The notes: a model not told the origin generated them from the letters alone. A DNA stretch of 10,142 bases from an uncultured Hyphomicrobiales bacterium (GCA_903932565.1 CAIZGQ010000443.1:1-10142), one strand, 5' to 3'; shown: positions 1 to 7,035, numbered from the stretch's first letter. Numbers and translations: made by a program.

Positions 1-582
1 ATCGCCGCCCTAGTGGCTGACAATCACCTGCAAATCTGGACGCTGCTGACGTATGGACTGCTGCATGGCGATGTCATGCATCTTGGCGTCAATTGCATTT
101 GGCTTGTCGCCTTTGCCGCTCCCGTTGTTCGCCGCATCGGAGGACTGCGGTTTCTGGCGCTCTGCATCGCGACAACACTCGGTGGCGCAGCCCTGCATCT
201 GCTGGCGCGGCGTTACGATGTGACGCCGGTCATTGGTGCATCGGCGGCGGTCTCCGGGATCATGGCGTTTGCATCGCGCTTTGTATTTCAGCCTGGTGCG
301 CCCTTGGGGTCCGCGCTTGGTGCCGCCGCCCGGGCTCAGGATCACGCATATCAGCAGCCGGCCATGCCGTTGGCCCAATTGTTTTCGCAAGGCCGAGTGC
401 TGAGCTTTCTGGTGATCTGGATGGTCGTCAATCTGGTGTTCGGCGTGCTGTCACAGCCGCTCGGCATGACCCAGTCACCCGTCGCCTGGGAGGCGCATGT
501 CGGTGGGTTTCTGGTCGGGCTTTTGCTGTTTCAGCTGTTTGACCGGCCGTCACTGCAGCGCGACCTGCAAGATCTTGCATGA
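1..582 (+). CDS. Rhomboid family intramembrane serine protease, 5' end outside window
   Basis: The reading frame is open to the first base of the window, so the gene starts upstream; the GTG at 13 is probably an internal Val codon. Residue numbers count from that codon. The rhomboid signature is clear: H18-x4-H23-x3-N27 in the helix that carries the oxyanion-hole His and Asn, the GASAAVSG motif with the catalytic Ser S77 (codon 241-243), and EAHVGGF with the catalytic His H162 (codon 496-498). These are the Ser-His dyad of an active protease that cuts transmembrane segments inside the membrane. Several hydrophobic helices are visible. A polar loop of about 35 residues follows the Ser helix, before the next helix. 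The substrate cannot be told from the sequence. The next gene on the same strand (CBS protein) is 150 bp downstream, with its own ribosome binding site and no clear terminator between them. Confidence 0.93.
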   Translation: MAALVADNHLQIWTLLTYGLLHGDVMHLGVNCIWLVAFAAPVVRRIGGLRFLALCIATTLGGAALHLLARRYDVTPVIGASAAVSGIMAFASRFVFQPGAPLGSALGAAARAQDHAYQQPAMPLAQLFSQGRVLSFLVIWMVVNLVFGVLSQPLGMTQSPVAWEAHVGGFLVGLLLFQLFDRPSLQRDLQDLA

Positions 583-732
583 TGCGATGGGTGCAACGGG
601 AAAACGTCCAAAAGACAGGCAGTATTTTGCTGACGCCACCCTTGCAGCGCCCGACAAACAGGGCCACACTTTGAGACCGGACGATTTTTAAAAAGTCTCG
701 GATCGGGGGAAGCCAAACAAAGGAGATCCGTC

Positions 733-1164
733 ATGACGGTAGCTCGCATTCTCGCCACCAAAGGGCGCGACGTCATCACCACGCAGCCGCATCGCACCCT
801 GCATGAGGTCGCAAAAATCCTTGCCGAGAAGCACATTGGTGCGATCGTCGTGACCGGCGCTGATCACGACGTGGTCGGCATTCTCTCCGAACGTGACATC
901 GTCAAAGCGGTCGCAAAGAAGGGCGCATCTGCGCTGGAGGATGCTGTATCGCGCCATATGACGGCCAGGGTCGTCACGACGACGCTCTCGTCCACGATCA
1001 ACTCGTTGATGGAGGCGATGACTGGTGGGCGTTTCCGCCATGTCCCCGTTGTGCAGAATGGCCGCCTTGAAGGCGTTGTCTCGATCGGCGATGTGGTCGC
1101 GCATCGCCTGGCTGATATTGAGACGGAATCCCAAGCGCTTCGCGAATATATCGCGTCCGCATAA
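733..1164 (+). CDS. CBS domain protein (two tandem CBS domains)
   Basis: A 143-residue protein made of one CBS pair and almost nothing else. CBS1 spans roughly residues 8-60 and includes GILSERDI at 49-56. CBS2 spans roughly 73-128 and includes RFRHVPVV at 100-107 and GVVSIGDVV at 114-122. CBS pairs (Bateman modules) bind adenosine nucleotides or related ligands and usually act as energy or ligand sensors. Stand-alone forms of this size are common in alphaproteobacteria and their partners are mostly unknown. The start is fixed by AGGAGA at 721-726, 6 bases before the ATG. The 150 bp in front (583-732) hold no other gene that I can support and no convincing promoter. The gene ends 12 bp from the end of convergent hisI, with no visible hairpin between them. 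The family is secure; the cellular role is unknown. Confidence 0.93.
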   Translation: MTVARILATKGRDVITTQPHRTLHEVAKILAEKHIGAIVVTGADHDVVGILSERDIVKAVAKKGASALEDAVSRHMTARVVTTTLSSTINSLMEAMTGGRFRHVPVVQNGRLEGVVSIGDVVAHRLADIETESQALREYIASA

Positions 1165-1176
1165 GGATTTTGTCGC

Positions 1177-1587
1177 TTAGTCGGTTGTGAACTGAAGCTG
1201 GGCGCCATCGGCGCTGGCTTTGACGCGGCGGTAAAAGCACGTGGGGCGGCCGGTGTGGCAGGCCCCGCCATCGCCTTCGACAGAAACGCTCAGCAGCACG
1301 GCGTCCTGGTCGCAATCCGTCCGCATCTCAACAACATTTTGCACCTGGCCGGATGTATCGCCTTTGCGCCAGAGCGTCTGGCGCGAGCGCGACCAGTAAT
1401 GTGCGACGCCCGTCTGCAATGTCAGCCTGAGGGACTCGGCATTCATGTAGGCCACCATCAGCACGTCCTTGCTGGTGGCGTCGGTTGTGATGCAGACGAT
1501 CAAGCCATCATCATCAAATCGTGGCGTGAACACAGCGCCTTCTTCCAGCGCCTGCTTTGTCGTGAAGGACGGAAACGGCGAAGCCAT
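1177..1587 (-). CDS. hisI: Phosphoribosyl-AMP cyclohydrolase
   Basis: HisI opens the adenine ring of phosphoribosyl-AMP, the third step of histidine synthesis, in the cytoplasm. The 136-residue length fits the stand-alone enzyme, not the HisIE fusion with phosphoribosyl-ATP pyrophosphatase. The diagnostic metal site is intact: RTDCDQD gives D91, C92, D93 and D95, and GGACHTGRPTC gives C110 and C117. In the characterised family the aspartates bind Mg and the three cysteines bind catalytic Zn across the dimer. The WSRSRQTLWRKGDTSG block at 65-80 is also typical. The ATG at 1587 is preceded by AAAGGA with a 7-base spacer. The gene lies 160 bp downstream of thrS on the same strand, with a hairpin-cluster repeat between, and it faces the CBS gene end to end. 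No other histidine gene is in the window. Confidence 0.97.
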   Translation of the reverse strand: MASPFPSFTTKQALEEGAVFTPRFDDDGLIVCITTDATSKDVLMVAYMNAESLRLTLQTGVAHYWSRSRQTLWRKGDTSGQVQNVVEMRTDCDQDAVLLSVSVEGDGGACHTGRPTCFYRRVKASADGAQLQFTTD

Positions 1588-1632
1588 GGGCGGGTCCTTT
1601 CGGGGTGGGGAACTTAAAGTTTACATTCAACG

Positions 1633-1730
1633 ACCCTCATCCGCCCCGCGCTGCGGGGCACCTTCTCCCTCAGGAGAAGGTTAACCCTCTCCCTAGGGAG
1701 AGGGTGGCGCGTTCCGCGCCGGTTGAGGGG
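1633..1730. repeat. Intergenic multi-hairpin repeat element between thrS and hisI
   Basis: About 98 bp built as one closing stem around four hairpins set end to end. The outer arms at 1634-1643 and 1720-1729 pair with one mismatch. Inside them are a 6-bp stem with a 3-base loop (1644-1658), an 8-bp stem with a 4-base loop (1661-1680), a perfect 22-bp palindrome (1684-1705) and a 6-bp stem with a 3-base loop (1706-1720). The last hairpin shares base 1720 with the outer stem. It has the look of the dispersed palindromic elements (CCTTCTCC / CCCTCTCCC / GGCGCG arms, GAGGG ends) found many times in intergenic DNA of proteobacteria. Only one copy lies in this window, so its repetitive nature comes from recollection. 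As RNA it would fold strongly on either strand and could reduce or process thrS-hisI read-through. Confidence 0.8.
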
Positions 1731-1747
1731 CAAAGCCCTTTAAAGTG

Positions 1748-3688
1748 TCACCCCACCGGCTTCAAATCCGGTGGCACTGCCTCTGCCGACAACGACGACA
1801 GGGCCTCGTCAAAGGTCAGCATCGTCTGGTTCTGCGATCCCAGGCGGCGCATGGAAATCGTGCGCTCCAGGGCTTCACGTTTTCCAACCACCAGCATGAC
1901 AGGCACCTTGGCCAGCGAATGCTCGCGCACCTTCAGGTTGATCTTCTCGTTGCGAAGATCAACCTCGACGCGCAACCCATGCTTGCGGGCAGCGGCCGCC
2001 AGTTCCAGCGCATAATCGTCACCTTCGGACGTGATCGTCGCCACCACAATCTGCAAGGGCGACAGCCACAACGGCAGATGCCCGGCAAAATGCTCAATCA
2101 GAATGCCGGTGAACCGCTCAAGCGACCCGAACATCGCGCGATGGATCATGACGGGTGTCGTCTTTTCACTGTCAGACGCAATGTAGAACGCGCCAAACCG
2201 GCCAGGCAGGTTAAAGTCCACCTGCGTGGTCCCGCACTGCCATTCGCGACCGATGGCATCCCGCAGCGTGTATTCGAGCTTTGGTCCGTAGAACGCGCCT
2301 TCGCCCGGATTGATGCCGGTCTTCAGGCCCTGTTTTGTAAGTTCGTCCAGCACCTTGCCGAGTGCTGCCTCCGCCTTGTCCCAGACCTCGTCTGAGCCGA
2401 CGCGCTTTTCAGGCCGCGTCGAGAGCTTCACCACCACGTCCTCGAAACCGAAATCCTTGTAGATCGACATGATGAGATCGTTGATCTCCATCGCCTCGTG
2501 CATGATCTGATCTTCGGTGCAGAAGATATGCGCATCATCCTGTGTGAACGCGCGCACCCGCATCACACCATGCAACGCGCCCGAGGGCTCATAGCGATGC
2601 ACAATGCCAAATTCGGCAATCTTCATCGGCAGGTCGCGATAGCTTTTCAGGCCATTCTTGAAGATCTGCACGTGGCCCGGGCAGTTCATCGGCTTCAATG
2701 CGAAGACGCGCTCGTCTTCCGTCTTGGTGACGAACATGTTTTCGCGATAGGTCTGCCAATGGCCCGAGGGTTCCCACAGCGCGCGGTCGAGCACTTGCGG
2801 TGTGTTCACTTCCACATAGTCCGCGTCGATCTGGCGGCGGCGCATGTAGGAGATCAGGGTCTGGAACAGCGTCCAGCCCTTGGGATGCCAAAAGACGGTG
2901 CCAGGGCCTTCTTCCTGAAAATGAAAGAGGTCCATCTCGCGGGCCAGGCGGCGATGGTCGCGGCGCTCAGCCTCCTCGATCTGCTTCAGATAAGCGTCGA
3001 GGTCTTCCTGCTTGGCAAAGGCGGTGGCGTAGATGCGCGACAGCATCGGCTTGTTGGAATCGCCGCGCCAATAGGCGCCTGCCACCTTCATGAGTTTGAA
3101 CGCGCTGCCGATCTTGCCGGTGGAGGTCATGTGCGGACCGCGGCAGAGATCGAGCCAGTCGCCCTGCTTGTAAATCTTCAAGTCCTGGTCGGCGGGGATC
3201 GTCTGCACCAGCTCGACCTTGAAGGCTTCACCGCGCTTTTCGAAAAATGAGATGGCCTCGTCGCGCGTCCACACTTCCTTTGTGAACGCGGCATCCTTGG
3301 CGATGATCTCGCGCATCTTCTTTTCGATGGCTTCGAATTCTTCCGGTGTGAAGGGCTGATCCTTGCGAAAGAAATCGTAATAGAACCCATTCTCGATCAC
3401 CGGGCCGATGGTCACCTGCGTGCCGGGATAAAGGCTCTGCACGGCCTCGGCGAGCACGTGGGCGCAATCGTGACGGATGAGTTCGAGCGCCCGCGGATCT
3501 TCGCGCGAGATGAACTCGATTTTGGCATCCTTGTGGATCTTGTCGTTCAGGTCGGCGACCTCGCCATCGAGCGCCATCGCGACAGTGCGCTTGGCCAGCG
3601 AGGGGGAGATGCTTTTGGCGATATCAAAGCCTGAGGTCCCGGCGTCGAACGAACGCGACGCGCCATCGGGAAAGGTAACCGAAATCAT
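1748..3688 (-). CDS. thrS: Threonyl-tRNA synthetase
   Basis: Class II synthetase that charges tRNA-Thr in the cytoplasm. With the ATG at 3688 it has 646 residues, close to the 642 of the E. coli enzyme. Order: TGS domain (about 1-61), editing domain, catalytic core, and anticodon-binding domain from about 540 to the end. Editing-site residues H73, H77, C182 and H186 fall on exactly the E. coli numbers. The catalytic Zn ligands are C336 (MNCPGH), H387 (QDDAHIF) and H516 (IHRAMFGS). Motif 2 is RYEPSGALHGVMR. The frame stays open for 50 more codons up to an ATG at 3838, but that stretch has no TGS-like sequence and overlaps the opposite gene's start region. The ATG at 3688 has GGAG 7 bases upstream. 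An ATG at 3700 (4 residues longer) is possible but has a weaker site. Confidence 0.97.
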   Translation of the reverse strand: MISVTFPDGASRSFDAGTSGFDIAKSISPSLAKRTVAMALDGEVADLNDKIHKDAKIEFISREDPRALELIRHDCAHVLAEAVQSLYPGTQVTIGPVIENGFYYDFFRKDQPFTPEEFEAIEKKMREIIAKDAAFTKEVWTRDEAISFFEKRGEAFKVELVQTIPADQDLKIYKQGDWLDLCRGPHMTSTGKIGSAFKLMKVAGAYWRGDSNKPMLSRIYATAFAKQEDLDAYLKQIEEAERRDHRRLAREMDLFHFQEEGPGTVFWHPKGWTLFQTLISYMRRRQIDADYVEVNTPQVLDRALWEPSGHWQTYRENMFVTKTEDERVFALKPMNCPGHVQIFKNGLKSYRDLPMKIAEFGIVHRYEPSGALHGVMRVRAFTQDDAHIFCTEDQIMHEAMEINDLIMSIYKDFGFEDVVVKLSTRPEKRVGSDEVWDKAEAALGKVLDELTKQGLKTGINPGEGAFYGPKLEYTLRDAIGREWQCGTTQVDFNLPGRFGAFYIASDSEKTTPVMIHRAMFGSLERFTGILIEHFAGHLPLWLSPLQIVVATITSEGDDYALELAAAARKHGLRVEVDLRNEKINLKVREHSLAKVPVMLVVGKREALERTISMRRLGSQNQTMLTFDEALSSLSAEAVPPDLKPVG

Positions 3689-3743
3689 GCTGGACTCCAT
3701 GTTGCTCACTCGCCGAAACCAATCGACGTAAGCGATGGCAAGC

Positions 3744-3773
3744 GTTCTAACCCGGCGGGGCCAGCCTGCGCAA
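3744..3773 (-). promoter_or_regulatory. Candidate thrS promoter
   Basis: Read on the minus strand: TTGCGC (3768-3773) as a -35 box, an 18-base spacer, and TAGAAC (3744-3749) as a -10 box, each matching 4 of 6 consensus sigma-70 positions. Transcription would begin near 3737, giving a leader of about 50 bases before the ATG at 3688. It would also exclude the 50-codon upstream extension of the thrS frame. The match is by eye and only moderate. No T-box or attenuator-like structure is seen. Confidence 0.3.
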
Positions 3774-3836
3774 TCAGGTCGGCTGAGCACACGACGACTT
3801 GCTCTTGCGCCCGGCAAAGGCGAGGCTGTCCCGGTC

Positions 3837-4736
3837 ATGAGTCTCTGGCACGAAAACTCCGCCCGCTATGGATTGGAGGGTGTTCGCTACACCCTGCTTG
3901 CCTTGGCTTGTCTGCTGCTGGTCGCGCTGGGCGTCGGCCTGCAGGGGCAGGGCCGGTTCGACAATCTGTTCCTGTCGCAGGCCGGGTCAACACGGCTGGC
4001 TACCCGCCAGTCTGAGCCGCCCTTCCGGTTGCCGGATCGCAAAGGCCCGGCCGATCCCAGCCCGCGTGAAGAGGCCTTACGCCGGGATATCGAGGCCCAA
4101 TTTTCAAAGGTGCCTGTCTTTCAGGCCTTCTTTGATCGTTTTCGCCTGGCCTTTCCGATTGATTACGACTTGACCGTGCAGCGCGGCATCGCGCGGGCAG
4201 AGGCGGCGGGCAAGGTGGAAACGCCGGAACAATATGTGCTGGACGCCATCAGCGTGCTGCGGCGGGGCCGGGGCCTGTTGGCGGCGCATGCGAGCGATTT
4301 GGCACTCGCGCGGCTGTTTGATTTGCAAAGCCAGACGATGACTGCGCTGGCGCAAATTGATCCGGGCCTGTGCGTCGGCTTCCTTTATGGGACCGCCGCG
4401 ACGGGCTTCATTGCGTTTGCCGCCACCCATCGGGATTTGGTGGCCGATATGGCCAACGCGGGGCTTGATGCCGTGATCGACGGACAGGCGAACCGTGTGG
4501 CACGCAGCGCCCCGTCCGAGGCTGACTTCCAGCGCATCGAGTCGGACCTGACGGCGCGCGGTCTGGCGCCCAATGAAATCGACGCCTTGCTAGACGGCCG
4601 CGTGCCAACGCCAGCGCTGCCGGACGATCGCTTTTGCAAAGCCGCGCTTTCCTATCTTGATGTGCTCAAAGGCCTGCCGCCGGGCATGCGGGCCGCGATC
4701 TACTCGCTCTCGGTCGAGTTGATGTCGCGCAGCTGA
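3837..4736 (+). CDS. Unrecognised membrane-anchored protein, probably periplasmic
   Basis: I do not recognise this family. With the ATG at 3837 it has 299 residues. A single hydrophobic helix at about 18-35 (after R10 and R17) would anchor it with the rest in the periplasm. A linker at 36-75 rich in Pro, Arg and polar residues follows, then a mostly helical domain. Only two cysteines lie outside the anchor: C179 in DPGLCVGFLYG and C267 in DDRFCKAALSYLDVL, so a disulfide is possible (inference). There is no catalytic motif that I can name. The frame also opens at an ATG at 3735 (34 residues longer) but without a ribosome binding site. At 3837 the only purine-rich stretch is GGCGAGG, 11 bases upstream, so the start is uncertain. 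The gene stands alone on the plus strand between thrS and yidD, and its last 37 bp overlap the end of convergent yidD. Confidence 0.8.
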   Translation: MSLWHENSARYGLEGVRYTLLALACLLLVALGVGLQGQGRFDNLFLSQAGSTRLATRQSEPPFRLPDRKGPADPSPREEALRRDIEAQFSKVPVFQAFFDRFRLAFPIDYDLTVQRGIARAEAAGKVETPEQYVLDAISVLRRGRGLLAAHASDLALARLFDLQSQTMTALAQIDPGLCVGFLYGTAATGFIAFAATHRDLVADMANAGLDAVIDGQANRVARSAPSEADFQRIESDLTARGLAPNEIDALLDGRVPTPALPDDRFCKAALSYLDVLKGLPPGMRAAIYSLSVELMSRS

Positions 4737-5095
4737 TTGGGCTTTTGAGGCGCATCCACGAGGTCGCACCGCAGGGGGCCCCGCCAAATGCCATAGCGCC
4801 AGGGCGTCAGTGGCGTTGCGCGCATGGGCAGGGTGGCGGGAACCGGATCATACCCGGCCGGGCCCCATGGCTGGCATCGGCAAATGCGGGCAAAGCCCAT
4901 CCAGCCACCCGGCCAAAAACCATGCGTCTGGATAGCCTCGTCGGTAAACTCCGAGCAGCTTGGCAGATGGCGGCAGTGGCGACCCATCAGGCTCGACAAG
5001 GTCAGCTGATACGTGCGGATCAGGCCATGGGCGGCGAGCTGCAAGGCGTTAGGACGGCTTGGGGCAGGTGACATGGCTGGAGCATGGCGCGTCAC
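4700..5095 (-). CDS. yidD: Membrane protein insertion efficiency factor YidD
   Basis: YidD is a small membrane-associated protein that assists YidC-dependent insertion of inner-membrane proteins. The signature is strong: RHCRHLPSCSEF (39-50, with C41 and C47), an Ala/His/Gly segment, then the ICRCQPWG block with C72 and C74, and GYDPVP at 81-86. An amphipathic N-terminal helix (about 17-37) precedes it, as expected. The tail after the core is long (about 45 residues, ending SESTNI-like polar sequence when read backwards), longer than in enteric YidD and in line with alphaproteobacterial forms. The frame opens at GTG 5095. An ATG at 5074 (7 residues shorter) is an equal candidate, and neither has a clear Shine-Dalgarno sequence. 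The stop codon lies inside the 3' end of the convergent unknown gene. A terminator stands 38 bp upstream. Confidence 0.95.
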   Translation of the reverse strand: MTRHAPAMSPAPSRPNALQLAAHGLIRTYQLTLSSLMGRHCRHLPSCSEFTDEAIQTHGFWPGGWMGFARICRCQPWGPAGYDPVPATLPMRATPLTPWRYGIWRGPLRCDLVDAPQKPNQLRDINSTESE

Positions 5096-5133
5096 AGGCC
5101 ATTTGTCATGCGCGCCATCTGTTGCACCGACAA

Positions 5134-5166
5134 CAAAAAGCCCCCCGTCATCGCTGACGAGGGGCT
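5134..5166 (-). terminator. Rho-independent terminator of the binding-protein gene
   Basis: On the minus strand, 25 bp after the stop of the binding-protein gene, a 12-bp stem (arms 5155-5166 and 5139-5150) with a single C/A mismatch and a 4-base loop is followed directly by a run of five T (5135-5139; the last T can also close the stem). This is a textbook intrinsic terminator pointing away from the binding-protein gene and toward yidD. Confidence 0.92.
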
Positions 5167-5190
5167 CGTGAATGCTGGTCGCGCGGTCGA

Positions 5191-6396
5191 TCAGCTGGCC
5201 GGTTTGTGGCTCGGGTCCTTCACCATGGGAACGGTTTCGAACTCGGTGTTGCGCAGCACGCCATCGACCTTCTCCACGCGGCGAATGTAGATGTTGTGGA
5301 CGATGTCGCGGGTCTCGGGATCAATCATCGCCGGGCCACGCGGGCTTTCCCATTGCAGGCCTTTCAGCGCTGCCATGATGGAGTCCCCATCAGCTTTGCC
5401 GCCGGTCTTTTCCAAAGCTTTGTAGATCGCCTGCATGCCATCATATCCTGCAACCGCAATGAAATTGGGCTTTAGGTTCGGGTTGGCTTTGCGGAACGCC
5501 TCGACAAACGCTTTGTTGGTCGGCGAATTGTGCGTCACCGAGTGGAAACCTGCGGTGACTGTACCCAGCATCGTGTCGCCCATGGTCGGCAGATCCTGGT
5601 CGTCGGTGATGTCACCGGTGCCGATCAGCTTGATGCCCTCTTTGGCCAGACCACGCTCGACAAACTGGCGTGCGAACACGGCGGCCTGGCCGGCTGGCAC
5701 GTAAACAAAGAGCGTGTCCGGCTTGTTGTCGACGGCGCGTTGCAGGAAGGCCGAGAAGTCGGGGTTCTGCAACGGCACCTTGTCGGCTGAGATGATCTCG
5801 CCGCCCGCGGCTTTGAATGTGTCGATGAAAACCTTGGCGGCCTCATCGCCCGGCGCCCAGTCGGACTGGATCACCGCAACGCGCTTTGAACCATTTTTGG
5901 CCGCCCATTTGGCAATCGCGAGGGATTGCTGGCCCAGCGTCCAGCTGGTGCGCACATAATAGGGCGACTTCTCCGTCACGATGGAAGTGCCCGACACCAT
6001 GATCACGCCGGGGATTTTGGCTTGCGTCAGCACGGGCGCAATGGCGAGCGCGTTGGGCGTCAGGCCAGCGGTGATGATCGAGGCATGATCGTTGACGATC
6101 ATTTCCTGCGCGATGCGGCGCGAGTTATCCGGGATGCTGCCGTCATCGCGGATCATCAGTTCAATCTTGCGGCCAGCGACGGTGTCGCCGTGCAGCGCGA
6201 CATAGAGCTTCGCACCAGCGGCAGCCTGCTGGCCAACGGCCGCAAGGACGCCGGTCAGCGCCATCGGCATGCCGATCTTGATCGGCTCCTTGGCGGCGTC
6301 CTGTGCAAACGCGGCGGGCGTGGTGGCGGAAAGGGCAGCGGCGGCCAGCGCAAGCGCGCCAAACGTTCGCGCCAATGCAGCGTGTCTCTTGAGCAT
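5191..6396 (-). CDS. ABC transporter substrate-binding protein, LivK type (Peripla_BP_6)
   Basis: A 401-residue periplasmic binding protein of the branched-chain amino acid type (type I fold). The signal peptide is clear: MLKR, a hydrophobic Ala/Leu stretch and PAAFA-QD, with cleavage expected after A31. The mature start EPIKIGMPMALTGVLA and the later PDTLFVYVPAGQAAVFARQF, GYDGMQAIYKALEKTGG and GLQWESPRGPAMIDPETRD are all typical of the family. Members bind branched-chain amino acids, amides or aromatic acids; the ligand here cannot be read from sequence. The ATG at 6396 has AGGGA 7 bases upstream. No permease or ATPase gene lies nearby, so it is an orphan in this window and may serve a transporter encoded elsewhere. 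The 159 bp in front (6397-6555) show no gene and no convincing promoter. A strong terminator follows the gene. Confidence 0.95.
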   Translation of the reverse strand: MLKRHAALARTFGALALAAAALSATTPAAFAQDAAKEPIKIGMPMALTGVLAAVGQQAAAGAKLYVALHGDTVAGRKIELMIRDDGSIPDNSRRIAQEMIVNDHASIITAGLTPNALAIAPVLTQAKIPGVIMVSGTSIVTEKSPYYVRTSWTLGQQSLAIAKWAAKNGSKRVAVIQSDWAPGDEAAKVFIDTFKAAGGEIISADKVPLQNPDFSAFLQRAVDNKPDTLFVYVPAGQAAVFARQFVERGLAKEGIKLIGTGDITDDQDLPTMGDTMLGTVTAGFHSVTHNSPTNKAFVEAFRKANPNLKPNFIAVAGYDGMQAIYKALEKTGGKADGDSIMAALKGLQWESPRGPAMIDPETRDIVHNIYIRRVEKVDGVLRNTEFETVPMVKDPSHKPAS

Positions 6397-6555
6397 GTTT
6401 CGTCCCTGGGTCGTGTTTGATCGCGTATGACCTGCCCGTATTCGAGCTTAAGGCCATGACTCGGACGGTCGTGATGACCGCCACTGGCACCACACTCGCT
6501 GTTTCACTGCGTCAGGTAAAGCCCACCCTTCAGACGATTTACCCACTGGCCGGGA

Positions 6556-7035
6556 TCACCGGACCGCAATGTGGGCTTTATCGGTGCCGGTATGGGCGGC
6601 CATATTTCGGCTTTCAATCTCGTCAACAGCCTTGGTCACGGCATCAAACGCCAGCATGGTGGACGTGTGGCGCGCCTTGTAGTCCCGGACCGGCTCTAGA
6701 ACAGCGAGGTCAGCCCACTTGCCTTCGCGGGGCGGCAAGCCATTTTCCTTCAGCATGGCGCGCAGGACATCGCGGGCTTCTCGCAGGTCCTGCGGGCTTG
6801 CCCCAATGATGTTGCGCGCGAGGATTGAAGCGGAGGCTGTGCCAAGCGCGCACGCCTTGCTGTCATGGGCAAAATCGCTGACACGGCCATCCGTCAGGGT
6901 CACGTCAACCGTCACCGTTGAGCCGCAAAGCTTGGAGTGCGCCGTCGCCGTTGCATCCGGGTTTGCCAAGCGACCGCGGCGCGGCACATCGGCGGCCAGC
7001 TCAAGAATTCGCGTGTTGTAAATATTGTCGATCAT
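6556..7035 (-). CDS. NifU/IscU-like iron-sulfur cluster scaffold protein
   Basis: A 159-residue protein of the NifU N-terminal/IscU fold, which builds or passes on Fe-S clusters in the cytoplasm. Family segments are plain: NPDATATAHSKLCGS with C37, SKACALGTASASI with C62, and EPVRDYKARHTSTML near 115-127. Of the three cluster-binding cysteines of IscU (C37, C63, C106), only the first two are kept. Aligning the HCS motif of IscU with RHTST puts H123 on H105 and T124 on C106. The Asp after CG in IscU is Ser here (S39). From memory, the alphaproteobacterial relatives beside folE also have a non-Cys residue at the third place, so this is probably a subfamily trait, not damage. The tail after 143 is polar and short. 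The ATG at 7035 has no clear Shine-Dalgarno sequence. The gene is divergent from folE. Confidence 0.9.
   Translation of the reverse strand: MIDNIYNTRILELAADVPRRGRLANPDATATAHSKLCGSTVTVDVTLTDGRVSDFAHDSKACALGTASASILARNIIGASPQDLREARDVLRAMLKENGLPPREGKWADLAVLEPVRDYKARHTSTMLAFDAVTKAVDEIESRNMAAHTGTDKAHIAVR

Noticed and set aside
1165..1176. Shared terminator between the CBS gene and hisI
   Set aside because: The gap is only 12 bp and neither it nor its flanks show a convincing stem with a T run.
1745..3250. Long plus-strand open frames of 216 and 250 codons lying opposite thrS
   Set aside because: They are antisense to a clear, fully conserved thrS. Their translations show no domain, and long antisense frames are expected in GC-rich coding DNA.
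3689..3838. A 50-residue N-terminal extension of threonyl-tRNA synthetase (start at 3838)
   Set aside because: The extension lacks family likeness. With the start at 3688 the editing-site residues match E. coli numbering exactly and GGAG precedes the ATG; a possible promoter also lies inside the extension.
4745..5071. Plus-strand open frame opposite yidD
   Set aside because: It lies antisense to the conserved CRHLPSCS core of YidD and has no domain of its own.
5926..6420. Plus-strand 164-codon frame opposite the binding-protein gene
   Set aside because: It is antisense to a signal-peptide-bearing, clearly conserved gene. Its translation is rich in Arg, Gly and His, as is typical of shadow frames.
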